A DNA stretch of 51,841 bases from Methanobacterium sp. UBA353 (GCA_002496805.1 DALO01000005.1:1-51841); one strand, 5' to 3'. Positions 1-10,168 are shown, counted from the first letter of the stretch. The notes: generated from the sequence alone by a model not told the origin. Numbers and translations are program-made.

Positions 1-19
1 GGATATTTTTCATATTGAG

Positions 20-1057
20 ATGTTAGTTCCTTTTTGTCCGAAGTGTTTCAGTAAATTTGTGATTAAAAATGGAGTTAAAGAACGAAAACTTTACTTTTAT
101 CATGAAGGAGTTGTTAACAGCGAAATTCAAATGTATAAATGTAAAAAATGTGGTAAAAAGTTTAAAACAGACATTACTAACATTGTAGACGATAATAGTA
201 ACTTTACACATGAATTCAAAGAAAAATGCATTGAGTTAGCTGGTTTATTCTTCGGATCAATCCGTAAAATTGCCTATAAAATTAAAAAAGACACAGGAAT
301 CAGTATATCAAGACAAACAATTGAAAACTGGATACTTGGATATAAAATCCCAAAAAAAGAAATATCAAATCGTTATTCTGGATACTACATCTTTGACGTC
401 GAATGGATTAAACTTAACAGCGTATGGAATTACCGATTCACTTTATTCGACAGTAAACAGAATATTATCGTAAATGATGAAATATATCCAAAAGAGAATT
501 CTGCAAATATACAAGAGTTTTTAAGTGAATCCACCCGGAATAAAAAAATAATAGCCATAACAAGTGATTTAAACGAGAAATATAAATCTATAATTGAAGA
601 TTTAGGTTTTAAACATCAATAATGCTTATTTCACGTGTTTAAAAATATAAACAAGAAAATACACGACTATATACAAGATAACGAACTATCTGATGATGAG
701 ATAGATAAAATACGTCAAGAAAAACTAGAGTTATTCAGCTTATTCGACAGTAAATCATTTAAAAAAGCAAGAAACAGGATGAATAAAATATTAAACCAAA
801 TAAAAGATTACTCCAGTGTCATTCAAGCAATTATCAAGGATTCCTTAATGCCCTACTTCCAAACATACTTTTCGTACCTGTTAGATGAAAATATCGAACG
901 AACATCAAATAAATTAGAAAACACATTCAAAATAACATTCCCCAAAAGCATCAAAAAGAAGATGAAGATTAAAAAAGGCGCAATGTCACGAATAAACATC
1001 AGAAAAGAAATCTTAAACCAAATAAAGGTTTTCGACAATCAACCCCCAAGTTTTTGA
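20..1057 (+). pseudogene. Transposase with in-frame stop
   Basis: An open frame of 346 codons is interrupted by a single TAA at 620-622; both halves are in the same frame. The N-terminal part has a zinc ribbon (CPKC near residue 7 and CKKC near residue 41), then a helix-turn-helix-like stretch (SISRQTIENWI). After this comes a core beginning FDVEWIKL, whose Asp is a candidate first catalytic acid of a DDE nuclease. Across the stop the reading is KHQ-stop-CLFHVFKNINKK, where a Tyr codon would give a natural sequence. The gene should move its own element but as written makes only a 200-residue N-terminal fragment. A related, more degraded copy lies at 49857-50345. DDE assignment is by resemblance only. 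Confidence 0.75.
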
Positions 1058-1060
1058 CAG
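1041..1060 (+). repeat. Right terminal inverted repeat of the IS
   Basis: The last bases, CCCCAAGTTTTTGACAG, are the exact reverse complement of the left end of the second copy at 49544-49560. The transposase stop codon lies only a few bases inside this terminus, so the gene runs to the end of the element. Confidence 0.85.
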
Positions 1061-3830
1061 AGCCATATCCTGAATCAACTTTAACACCAATTAATTTAAA
1101 AATAAAAAATGTTATTTTAGAATTAAGAATAGCTAAAAGATATTTTAAATTGTCTCCTATCAGAAAATTTGCTGGAGCTGTTGTGTATAATTCATCGGCA
1201 CAGTAAGCAAAATTTGGCCCAATTGATAAATTACCCCACATGATTTTTTCCTTCTTAAACTCTTTATAATAGTTACATGCTCTTAATTCCCACCAGTTCT
1301 TTCCTTTATCATATCTTTTTTGTAATCTTTCTTGGTATTGGTCTAGATGTCCTTTTATTGATGGATAATTTTCAATAGGAACTCCGATCGATGTTAAAAT
1401 TAAATATAATTTCATATAATTGATTCTATATTTTTTGAGATCTTTCCCTCTAACAAGTGGTTTAGTTATATCTTTATTTTTAGAATCAGCAGATAATAAA
1501 TTATTTTTAGTATTTTCATCAATTATGAATGCTTTATCATATCCAGTTAAAATTCCTCTAAAAATTTTTATATTTGGCCAATCTTTAAGCATGATCCCTT
1601 CATCCATGATTTTATCCTTTAAATTCAATATTTTCGGGTGATGAAAAGTCCATATGCTTTCATTTAATTTATCTTGAGGGATATAAAATCTATCGTTAAT
1701 TTTGATTTTATTGTTTTTTTGCCTACTATTTTTAATTACAAATATGGATGGATTGGTAGTAACATCTTCAAAAACATCTTTACCAGTAAAATCCGTATAT
1801 TTCAAAAAGTCATGTTTTAAAATGAATTTTCTTAAAGGAGCATCGTTTTTTGTTTGTGTAAACTTGTTAGAAGAAATGAATGAAAATAATCCGTCATTTT
1901 TAAGTATATTTAATCCTTTTTCAAAAAAATACGCAAAAGATCGGATATTCCCGTATATACTTCATAATTTTCCTTTAAATATGGTTTGATTTCCTTTATT
2001 TTTTCCTGTCGGACGTAAGGAGGGTTTCCGATAACTATATCAAATCCACCTTCTTTAAATATTTCTGAAAATGATTCATTCCAGTTAAATGGTTTATCTG
2101 TATATTTAGGGTCGTCTATGAGACTGTTCCCGTTTTTGATATTTTTGTCGATGTTTGGTAATTTTAAGTTTTTACGGCATACTTTTAGAAATAGAGAGAG
2201 TTTAGTTATTTCTACAGACTCTTCGTTTAGGTCTACTCCGTATATGTTGTTTAATAGGATTTCACGTCTTTTCTCTATGTGATCGAATACGTAAACTCCC
2301 AGATCGGTATGTTGTATCGATTCTGTTCTTCTCCCTTTTCCTTTACCAACTCTCATATCTGTAATGGTGGTGTATCCTTTTTTGATATCGAATATTGTTT
2401 CATGAATCTCTAATAAAATATCTGTTGCTTTGTTTAGGAAAGCTCCAGAACCACACGCCGGATCTACAATTTTTATATTTTTGAGTTTTTCATCAAGATC
2501 TTCAATTTCAGTACTCCATGAATATTCATTTAATAAATCTGGTATTTTGTCTACTTTCCCTGATTTGCTTAAGTAGGGTATAATCGTGTTTCTACAGATG
2601 TAATCGGTAATATAGTCTGGAGTGTAGAATATTCCTTCTTTCTTTCGCCGGTTTTTAGTGTCTTCTTTGAGTTCTTCTATGTCTCCTATGCTGTTTTCAA
2701 ATATGTGGCCGAGTATGTTAACGTCTAATTCTGAAGAAAAATCAAATGAGGATATTGTGAGCATGTTACGGTATATGGGGTTTATTCTATCCCTTACATT
2801 TCCTAACAGATGTTCTATGCCTTTTTCGTATGTCTCAAATTTCCAGTTTTGGTATGTGTCCTGGAATATGGATTGAGGATTGATCGTCGACTATGTCCCT
2901 TATTTTCAGGGATTCAAGGTCCTCTTGGAACAACCCACCATTATATGCTGATATTTTTTTAAAATCATTCCCTTCATTTATATCCAGGAATAGTTCGTTT
3001 AATCGTTGCCATATACTGTTATGTCGGAGATTCCCTTTCTGGATGGGTGTTGCTATGGTATCTATAGATACCTGCGAAGGTAATAGCCCGGTATCTTCTG
3101 CAAAGCAGATGAACATGTATCTGTTTAAAATTAGTTGAGCATAATGAATAGCATCTAATCTATCGCAATTACTATTTGTTTCCAGTTCTTTAATGAGCAT
3201 TAATCTGGTTTCGTTGTATAATTTGTAGAATTCGCTGGCGAGTTTACGGTCAACCAATAAGGTTCCTTTATGGATTTTTTGAACGTAGCCTGATTGGATG
3301 TGAGATTTATAAGAGAATGTTGCCATGAAGTAGGAGAACTTTTCTTTATCTAAGAGTTCCTCTGCATTGAATGAGATGTACTTTGTTTTCTCATGATAAT
3401 TATAGAGCCTGAATTCATCGTAATTGGAGACCATTATCCATTCAACATCTCCAGTGTTGATGGCGTAACCGAAAGCCTGTTCCACCGGACTTTTAGTATC
3501 AGAACGACTGTTTTGCTTTTTATCTAGGTCAATTCCTTGACCTTTAAGTTCGATGATCATGAACTTCTTATCATTTGACATTAAAACAAATTCACTCTTA
3601 CCAGTTCCAGTATCCTCTTTTTCATCAAAAAGAACATTTTCGCCAGGATATTCAAGCAATCCCTTAAGAATAATATCATAAAAACGGAGATAATTCTTTG
3701 TTTCGGACTTAAAAACACCAGAATCAAGTTTATAAAGATAATCTTTAATCAGGTCATGTTTGCTAGGAGTTAACTTGAAATTCTTACCGTATTTCTTCAG
3801 CAACGTCTGATTAAAAAGATCATTTCTCAT
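1061..3830 (-). pseudogene. Type IIG restriction-modification enzyme, broken
   Basis: This would be a single-chain restriction endonuclease and adenine methyltransferase of the Eco57I/type IIG kind. It lies in three frames: 3830-2835, 2764-1910 and 1805-1061. Fragment 1 has a nuclease-like core with the ExK motif in MIIELKGQG. Fragment 2 has the methyltransferase motifs VDPACGSGAF (SAM binding) and IGNPPY (catalytic). Fragment 3 has a TaqI-like specificity region (FRGILTGYDKAFI) and stops at VDSGYG, where the insertion sequence begins. A 7-bp tandem duplication at 2870-2883 and a one-base loss near 1934-1940 cause the two frameshifts; undoing them gives a continuous chain through DDQSIFQDTYQNW and DLFAYFFEKG. 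The ATG at 3830 is preferred over an upstream TTG. The rest of the gene should lie left of the window, beyond the IS. Confidence 0.88.
2870..2883. repeat. 7-bp tandem duplication causing a frameshift
   Basis: GGATTGA occurs twice in a row. Deleting one copy joins the first and second fragments of the restriction-modification gene in one frame. Confidence 0.85.
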
Positions 3831-3930
3831 TAGAATCAAAATTAATTAGGTTAATAGACTATTAAAACTTTATTAATTTGTCTTAATACCATCTAAACTT
3901 CACAGAATTACATATAAGATACTACTAAAT

Positions 3931-5445
3931 TTATAAAATATTTTCTCTTAACAAATATCCATTTTCAGACCCTTTCTCGATTAAGAAATCTAATATTACT
4001 AGAAACTCTTGTTTTAATTGTTTTGTTCTTCTTAATTTTTCACGATTTTTGTATATGTACTTTCTAACAATGTTCTCTAAATAAAAGATCGTATTTTTAT
4101 CTAAATCTTCTGACCATATGTTTTCGTTAGTATTTAACATTCTGGAAATCCATATAATTCCATTATCCAAATAATTGCTTCCGATTCCATTTAATAATTT
4201 CACGATAGAATATAAAACTGAAGGACACGATCCTGTATTCTCTGTTATTTTTTTGAAGAATCTTTTATCTGTTTCTTTTAATGTATGCCACTCTGTAGCG
4301 TCTTCTTTCCAAAAGATATCAGCAAGAAGATAACTTTTAATAATTTTTTTTGTTTTCCAATTATCTCCATTTTTGCAGAGTTCTACTATTCTTTCATAAA
4401 ATAGATTCCAAACATTCCAGAAGTTGTTATAATCTTCTAATCTGTCTTCTGCATAAACAAATCTTTCAAATAAATCTGACATTGCTTCTGTATTATTGAA
4501 ATTTTCTACAAAAGGTTTTAAATAATCAGAGATATCTTGTTCTGGAGAGTTCAAAACAAAATCTGCAAGTTTTTCTAAAAAACTATGCCTAACTCTATAA
4601 TCAACTTTATCTTCTCTTTTATTTGATAATAAATCCTTTGCAAATATTGAAATTATGGTTTTGGCTAATTCTTTATGTTCTGTATTATTGGTTTTTGATG
4701 GTATTAATTTGAACGCTGTTTTTAAAATATCTAGATCCAGACTTTCGATTTCATTCAAATTATCCATAGTTATTTGGTTATCAAGTACTTTTTGAATGTC
4801 TATTTCATATTTCTTGGAAAATTCTTCCATTAATTGAATTTCATGAACCTCATAAACACCCTTTTCATGATTTTGTTTACGTAACTCTAATCTTAATTCT
4901 TCGTATTTTGGTTTTAAAAGTAAATAGCCTAAAAGCAAAGATTGTGCATCTTCAAAACTTTTATCCCATAAATTAAGTATTGCTCTAATTGAATAATCGC
5001 AAAATTCATGATCCACACCGAAGGGATAAGGATCAAATAGAGTTAAAAACAAAATAAATTTTATGGGTTCTTTTTCTTCTGGAAACTCGTTCAATAATAG
5101 GGGTAGAACCGAAATTGATGAATCTACACCGTCTCCCATTTGATATGCATAATTTTCTCTTAAAGAAGAAGATGCTTCTCTCAAAATTATATCTTTACAA
5201 AATCTAACTTCATCCTTGGAAAGTTCCTCATAATAATCTCTTATTAGTACAGAACTCACATTTCCAGGGATTGAATAATAAAAAAGATAAAATTCGGGAT
5301 CATTAGACATCTTAAAATGTTCAATGACTTCTTTTAGCTTTTTTAAAACTAGTTTAGGGTTTTTATTATATTCTTCAAATTGATTATATTGCTCATCATT
5401 CCTCATTTTGTAACTGGCCCAGAATTTCAGGGGCATATACTCCAT
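3931..5445 (-). CDS. C-terminal part of the Avs-like STAND NTPase (frameshifted)
   Basis: The 504-residue frame has no initiation signal of its own. Its sense extends upstream of its first ATG: the same frame reads NFYPEIDSKLKEFSE and on into MEYMPLKFW while the longer upstream frame is still open. The two meet at a run of six A (T6 on the plus strand, 5534-5539); one more A would give EEKNGTTQINFYPEI and a single protein of 1597 residues, a normal size for Avs proteins. The fragment is helical and rich in Leu, Glu and Lys, as expected for the repeat-type sensor that makes up the C-terminal half of STAND defence proteins. It has no recognisable catalytic motif. It is most likely not translated independently. 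Confidence 0.7.
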   Translation of the reverse strand: MEYMPLKFWASYKMRNDEQYNQFEEYNKNPKLVLKKLKEVIEHFKMSNDPEFYLFYYSIPGNVSSVLIRDYYEELSKDEVRFCKDIILREASSSLRENYAYQMGDGVDSSISVLPLLLNEFPEEKEPIKFILFLTLFDPYPFGVDHEFCDYSIRAILNLWDKSFEDAQSLLLGYLLLKPKYEELRLELRKQNHEKGVYEVHEIQLMEEFSKKYEIDIQKVLDNQITMDNLNEIESLDLDILKTAFKLIPSKTNNTEHKELAKTIISIFAKDLLSNKREDKVDYRVRHSFLEKLADFVLNSPEQDISDYLKPFVENFNNTEAMSDLFERFVYAEDRLEDYNNFWNVWNLFYERIVELCKNGDNWKTKKIIKSYLLADIFWKEDATEWHTLKETDKRFFKKITENTGSCPSVLYSIVKLLNGIGSNYLDNGIIWISRMLNTNENIWSEDLDKNTIFYLENIVRKYIYKNREKLRRTKQLKQEFLVILDFLIEKGSENGYLLRENIL

Positions 5446-8400
5446 TTTCCTCGTGACTTCATTAACCGAAGTTTCACTGAATTCTTTAAGTTTAGAATCA
5501 ATTTCTGGGTAGAAATTAATCTGAGTTGTACCGTTTTTTCTTCAGTTTTGGGGGACATCTTTCTACTGTCCATCCTAGCTAAATAAAGCCTCCATGTTTT
5601 GTCAGATTCATTTTCTTCGGATTCATCAGGTAAATCCCCATAATATTGGTCAAAAATATTCCAGATTACTTTCTGTCTTTGCTCTCCTTCTTCTTCACTT
5701 GTTTCCTTATTTTTAAATAGTTGATAGTTTAAAGCCAGATTCTCTAAAGATATTTTTCTATGTTCATCATTACAAGTTTTAATTCTTTCATTAAGATGAA
5801 TATCACGTTGGAAATTATAGCCATGTCCAATACTGTATAGACTTTTCGCATCCAAATCTAACGACATTCTTTCGGTATCATAAATAAAAAATTCCTTTGT
5901 TTGAAATAATACCTTTGCAACATTAAAAGTTTTATCAGGAAATGCTAATACAATACTAACTACTATAGTGGTAATAGAAGCTGATTTTGAGTTTTTAAGC
6001 AGATATAAAAGCCAAGATTCTAAAACTTTTGAGTCAATATTTTTTGCTATTTCTAAAAAAACCTTTTCTAACGCCATATGTATTGATTGTAAAAGATTAG
6101 AAGAATTTTTGGTGCCTCTATACATATTCCAAAGTACATCATCAATATACTGTTTAATAGTTTTTCCCTTTTCTATGAAAACATCTATTTCAATGACTTT
6201 TTCTTTTTTTAAGTCAAAAACACCTTCTTGTTCTAAACCAAAAATTTCACCTTTTCCTAAATCAGATTTAGCATAACATTCAACCGCTTTATTGGTAAAA
6301 ACTAATATGAAATCAATAGTCTTTTTAAAGTGATGTTGAAGCAGCCAGTAAATAGGTGTTTGAAAAGAGCTTGAAGGAAAATAATTAAAATTAGATGTTT
6401 TTAAACAAAATCTAGAATCATGATCAAGTGGATCATAATGAGGTTCTACAAAAGGTAAATCGCCTTGATGTCCAGAATCATGAAAATCATCTCTTTTAGG
6501 ACTTTCTGGAATTTTAAACCAAAATAAATCTGCCAATTTTAATACATATTCGGGAAGAGCTTTTATGACCTCTATATTGTTCCCGATTTTTGTCAGAATT
6601 GCCATTATTAAAGTATTGTAGGGATCTCTGTGGTTATTCCATTTATTTAACAAAATTTCATCGAAAATTGTTATAAGTTCATCCTTTATTTCACTGGATC
6701 CATATGAAATAGTTTGAATCAGTTTTTCTTCAAAATCTTTATCAAGGTATTTATCCTTTTCAATTGTCCATTGGTAATATTTCAAAGCTATTAAGCTTGA
6801 TAATTTGGTTGTTTCTCCTTCTCTGAACTTACTATTCCAATCATGTATTATTGGGAAAATAAATTTGACATTTTCGATACTAATTACATCAATATTGCTA
6901 AATACAAATTTTATAAGACTTTGCCAACCTCTACCTTTAGGTATAGTCAAAATATATGTTATCGGGAGGGCATTTACGTTTTTTATTCCTAATTTTTCAA
7001 AAAAATCGCTATCAACTTCTTTACAAGCTATTCTAAGTAAAAAAACGATTTTTTTAAAAAATTTTTGATCACGTTCTAATAATTTCTCTTTGAATAACTC
7101 AAAAAATACATCAGAATAATCAGAAAGTAAAACGGAAACTAAAATTTCATCTTTCCAAAAATGATTAATTTCTTTATCTTGAACGACTTCTTCGATAAAT
7201 TGCTTTATAAGTTCATCTTTGAATAAAAGTTTTTCAGACACCCAATTCCTAAAGCTCCTGCGAATCGGTAGGGATTCTCCAATTTTTTCAAAAAATTCTT
7301 TATTATCTTGTTTCTTTATGAATTCAGAATTAATTTTCTTTTCTAAAGCCCACTCTTCATATATGTCATGAGTTATGAAATAACCTGCTGTTTCATATCC
7401 TAAAATTCCGTCTTGATATAATTTATTTAGAATTTGATAATCGAAATCAGGGTTAACAAAAAATTGGCTTTCATTTGCTCTTAGAAAAGCGGTTTGTAAA
7501 AAGCATTGTTCTCTCGCAGGTTCTGACTTCCTTATTATTTTATTCCATAGATTATTTTTAAAATTAAGATAATCCACTGTTTTTTCTTCATTATAGAATT
7601 TCAAATATTCATTTAAATAAAATGGATTTTTTATAAGTTCTAACAATTTTAGGTCTTCTGGAAGAGAGAAATTGTACTTAGATGCCAATTTTTCCAATTC
7701 GGATTGGTTTAAATTCTGAATATGTAAATTAAATGGAAAAATTTTATGTATTGCAAGAAATTGGAAATTTAAATTATCTATATAGTTGTTTCTTGTGGTA
7801 AAAATTATTTTCCAGTCATTTTGAATTAGATCCGTAAGAAAAATTTTAAATGGATTCGAGTTTTGTAGTTCTAATAACTTTTCAGCCGAATCAACAACAA
7901 CAATTTTATTTTGTTCTTTATGGGCCTCTAGGAAATCTTGCAGTTCGAAACCACTAAATAAATCATTTAATTTGTTTATATTGAATTCATTAGCTTTAAA
8001 TATATAAAAAGGAATTTTGTTCTCAAATTTTTCATAGAGAATTTTAATAATTGCTGTTTTGCCAACTCCACCAGTACCACTCACAATTAGTATTTGTTTG
8101 TTATTAAGCTCTTTTTCAAGTGTTTCTAAGGCTTTGCTCCTGTCGATTTCTATTTTTTGATTATTAAAATCTATATTGGTTTGAATTTCGTGTAATACTG
8201 ACTCGGTATGTACTTTTTTTGCCTCAATAAGGTTAATTATACTTTCATCCAAACTAAAAAAGTGCTGTGAAATATTTTTATTATTTATCGTAACAAACGG
8301 AGATTCGAAATAACTTGCAGTTCTCCATATTATATCAATTTTTAATTCTTTAGCTGTTTTTTCTGTTTCTATTTTTGCTTGAGGATCATTTTGGTTTTTT

Positions 8401-8723
8401 CCTTGGCCCCATTCTTGGTTCGTATAAAAAATGACCTTAGTTATGTCAGGATAATCTCTTTTACTTTTCTTCAGAGCACTGATTAATTTATCCTTGTAAT
8501 CTGATAATGTACTTCCATAAAACTTTGCCTGCCAACCAATTACCTCATCATCTTTAATAACAGGATTTGTTTCAATTCCTGATTGATTTTTGTATCGGAA
8601 GATTCCTAAAGGCTTATCAAACTCTTCACAAAATAACAAATAACAAAACCATTCAAAAGCATCCTGAGGATTTTCACTAAATTTTGATTTGAATTTATTC
8701 CAGTCCGGTTTAATTATGGACAT
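5427..8723 (-). CDS. Avs-like STAND NTPase with N-terminal nuclease-like domain
   Basis: This is a probable anti-phage sensor-effector. Residues 1-150 look like a restriction-endonuclease fold: RYKNQSGIET followed by GWQAKFY supplies an acidic residue and a QxK motif as in Mrr/Cap4-type nucleases. Residues 216-223 are a Walker A loop (GTGGVGKT), IVVVDSAE near 278 is the Walker B strand, and FTTRNN near 310 is a sensor-like Arg. The remainder is a long helical sensor region. The start at 8723 is chosen over 8768 because AGAAGGGG lies eight bases before it. The frame ends at 5427 after a one-base slip at 5534-5539 and continues in the next entry. Family knowledge: Avs proteins bind viral proteins through the C-terminal half and then activate the effector domain. 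The exact Avs subtype is not determined. Confidence 0.75.
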   Translation of the reverse strand: MSIIKPDWNKFKSKFSENPQDAFEWFCYLLFCEEFDKPLGIFRYKNQSGIETNPVIKDDEVIGWQAKFYGSTLSDYKDKLISALKKSKRDYPDITKVIFYTNQEWGQGKNQNDPQAKIETEKTAKELKIDIIWRTASYFESPFVTINNKNISQHFFSLDESIINLIEAKKVHTESVLHEIQTNIDFNNQKIEIDRSKALETLEKELNNKQILIVSGTGGVGKTAIIKILYEKFENKIPFYIFKANEFNINKLNDLFSGFELQDFLEAHKEQNKIVVVDSAEKLLELQNSNPFKIFLTDLIQNDWKIIFTTRNNYIDNLNFQFLAIHKIFPFNLHIQNLNQSELEKLASKYNFSLPEDLKLLELIKNPFYLNEYLKFYNEEKTVDYLNFKNNLWNKIIRKSEPAREQCFLQTAFLRANESQFFVNPDFDYQILNKLYQDGILGYETAGYFITHDIYEEWALEKKINSEFIKKQDNKEFFEKIGESLPIRRSFRNWVSEKLLFKDELIKQFIEEVVQDKEINHFWKDEILVSVLLSDYSDVFFELFKEKLLERDQKFFKKIVFLLRIACKEVDSDFFEKLGIKNVNALPITYILTIPKGRGWQSLIKFVFSNIDVISIENVKFIFPIIHDWNSKFREGETTKLSSLIALKYYQWTIEKDKYLDKDFEEKLIQTISYGSSEIKDELITIFDEILLNKWNNHRDPYNTLIMAILTKIGNNIEVIKALPEYVLKLADLFWFKIPESPKRDDFHDSGHQGDLPFVEPHYDPLDHDSRFCLKTSNFNYFPSSSFQTPIYWLLQHHFKKTIDFILVFTNKAVECYAKSDLGKGEIFGLEQEGVFDLKKEKVIEIDVFIEKGKTIKQYIDDVLWNMYRGTKNSSNLLQSIHMALEKVFLEIAKNIDSKVLESWLLYLLKNSKSASITTIVVSIVLAFPDKTFNVAKVLFQTKEFFIYDTERMSLDLDAKSLYSIGHGYNFQRDIHLNERIKTCNDEHRKISLENLALNYQLFKNKETSEEEGEQRQKVIWNIFDQYYGDLPDESEENESDKTWRLYLARMDSRKMSPKTEEKTVQLRLISTQKLILNLKNSVKLRLMKSRGKWSICP

Positions 8724-8804
8724 AACGATCCCCTTCTGTAATTTAGTTAATAAAACCAGTTTAATCACATTTTCAACAATTAAAAGTTCCTCTATCTTTC
8801 ACAC

Positions 8805-8812
8805 TATATAAT
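8805..8812 (-). promoter_or_regulatory. TATA box of the Avs-like gene
   Basis: On the minus strand ATTATATAG lies about 25 bp before an expected start near 8780. That leaves a short leader carrying the Shine-Dalgarno site at 8730-8737. Confidence 0.45.
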
Positions 8813-8917
8813 TGCTATTTTAATGATTTCAAGAATTTCAAACTAAATTTATATCATCAATTCTAAAAATAAGTTTATTACTAAGGTATGTCATCCTAAG
8901 ATCATCTAAAAACATTA

Positions 8918-9517
8918 TCATCTCTTGTATCCTTGATTTATTTCCATTTCTTCTATTTCTGCCTCTATTTTTCGGCTTACAATTTTTTCTACGTGGGCAC
9001 TGAGTTTATATTGTGAATCTAATTTTCTGATTTTAAACCCACAATTAACACATTTCCATGTGTACCACAAATAATGTTTAATGATTTCTAGTTTAGTTTT
9101 ACATACAGGACATCTAGGCGGAGTTTCAACATTAATGTAGGGGATATTAGAGTGCGAATATTTATAATATCTATGTGACAATCTTTCCAAACCTTCTACA
9201 AGTTCGTCACGTTGTGGAATTTGAATAAACCACCAAACATCAGCATAAAACTCTTCTCCAATTTTTTTCCAACCATTTCTTGGAGAGGATGCATATGGAG
9301 AATCTGCATATTCCATTTTATTTTTCATCCATCTTATTATGATCCATATTACTAAAACTATACCTATTATAATCCATACATAGTCAGGAATATAGTTAAA
9401 TACCTCAAACCAATTTCCAGTAGTGATTTGAGAGATAAAAGACACGATAATTGGGACTAAAATTATGGTCAAGGTCGGTTTCACTATTATATCATACACT
9501 TCATTCTTAATTGACAT
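8918..9517 (-). CDS. Two-helix membrane protein with zinc ribbon
   Basis: This 199-residue protein is not recognised as a named family. Two hydrophobic helices lie near residues 13-33 (TLTIILVPIIVSFISQI) and 46-65 (VWIIIGIVLVIWIII). A soluble part follows with a CPVC...CVNC zinc ribbon near residues 134-160 and a charged C-terminal helix. The gene is upstream of the Avs-like gene and on the same strand, about 195 bp away. No Shine-Dalgarno site is visible, but an AT-rich TATA-like stretch lies at about -25, so the message may be leaderless. Its position between defence and toxin-antitoxin loci suggests, without proving, a defence accessory role. Confidence 0.7.
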   Translation of the reverse strand: MSIKNEVYDIIVKPTLTIILVPIIVSFISQITTGNWFEVFNYIPDYVWIIIGIVLVIWIIIRWMKNKMEYADSPYASSPRNGWKKIGEEFYADVWWFIQIPQRDELVEGLERLSHRYYKYSHSNIPYINVETPPRCPVCKTKLEIIKHYLWYTWKCVNCGFKIRKLDSQYKLSAHVEKIVSRKIEAEIEEMEINQGYKR

Positions 9518-9630
9518 TAATCAAATTAGGATTTAAATATTAAAATAATTTTCCTAATAAAATTAATACGGGGGATTTGTTATGACCGCTCCAAAATTAA
9601 ATTTGAATATTATAAAATAATAATACTTGT

Positions 9631-9735
9631 CTATTCATTTGGGTTTGAATTATGATTATTTAATCTTCGGTGTTTTATTGCCCGCTCAAATTCCCTATCA
9701 GCATGCCGTACGACCGCCATAAGGTACTTACTCCT
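9631..9735 (-). pseudogene. Relic of a small C-terminal domain (copy 1)
   Basis: On the minus strand this stretch reads YLMAVVRHADREFERAIKHR. That is close to YLLESIRYAEREFERAKERH in the second relic at 10467-10560. No start codon or complete gene surrounds it. Each relic sits immediately downstream of a VapC-family locus, so both look like remains of one ancestral gene duplicated together with the toxin locus. Confidence 0.45.
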
Positions 9736-9772
9736 TCTTAAATGCACTAATCCATGGCAGAAGACCCCTATA

Positions 9773-10168
9773 TTAGTGTACTCTGATTACTCCATCTTTA
9801 TTATCAAAATCAGTGTCAAATGATATTATTTCATGAATTTCTAATTCTTTCATGGTCTCCATGAGTAGGGTATCTACCAGTGACAGGGACCCGTCATACT
9901 TCAAATGTGTAATCATACCTCTATCCAGGAGATGGTTGGTGTTATATATTTTGTAATTGTCTTTGATGTTATGGTACAGGTCTGTAGCTATTTTACCCCC
10001 ATATAAACTGCCAGAAATAGTTATTGATTCAAAGATCACGCCATCTGTAACGTATTTCTCTTCATCTTCTATTTTACTTAGAATTTCTATGGCCCTCTCA
10101 TGGTATCTGTCTTTGGTATCTAAAAGGTTTATAAAGAAATTAGTGTCTACTAAAATCAATTTCCTCAC
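9773..10168 (-). CDS. vapC: PIN-domain toxin VapC (locus 1)
   Basis: This 131-residue PIN-domain ribonuclease is the toxin of a VapBC pair. The four expected acidic residues are visible: Asp in LVDTNFF (residue 8), Glu in IFESITI, Asp in LSLVDTLL and Asp in SFDTDFD near the C-terminus. It overlaps the 3' end of its AbrB-type antitoxin gene by 29 bp, which implies translational coupling. Family knowledge: VapC cuts RNA, often tRNA, when its antitoxin is degraded. It is a paralogue of the PIN proteins at 10667 and 11232, with the same SFDxDFD...GIIR-like tail. No defect is visible. Confidence 0.88.
   Translation of the reverse strand: MRKLILVDTNFFINLLDTKDRYHERAIEILSKIEDEEKYVTDGVIFESITISGSLYGGKIATDLYHNIKDNYKIYNTNHLLDRGMITHLKYDGSLSLVDTLLMETMKELEIHEIISFDTDFDNKDGVIRVH

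Larger units (their letters stand above)
1..1060 (+). mobile_element. Insertion sequence, right part (left end outside window)
   Basis: The element contains a zinc-ribbon/DDE-like transposase gene and ends at a terminal repeat at 1041-1060. That end is the reverse complement of the left end of a second copy at 49544, which fixes both boundaries. Judged from the second copy, about 313 bp lie between the left terminus and the transposase start, so the full element should be about 1.35 kb and its left end is outside the window. The element interrupts a restriction-modification gene read on the other strand, whose coding sense resumes at 1061. Insertion-sequence family not determined. Confidence 0.85.
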
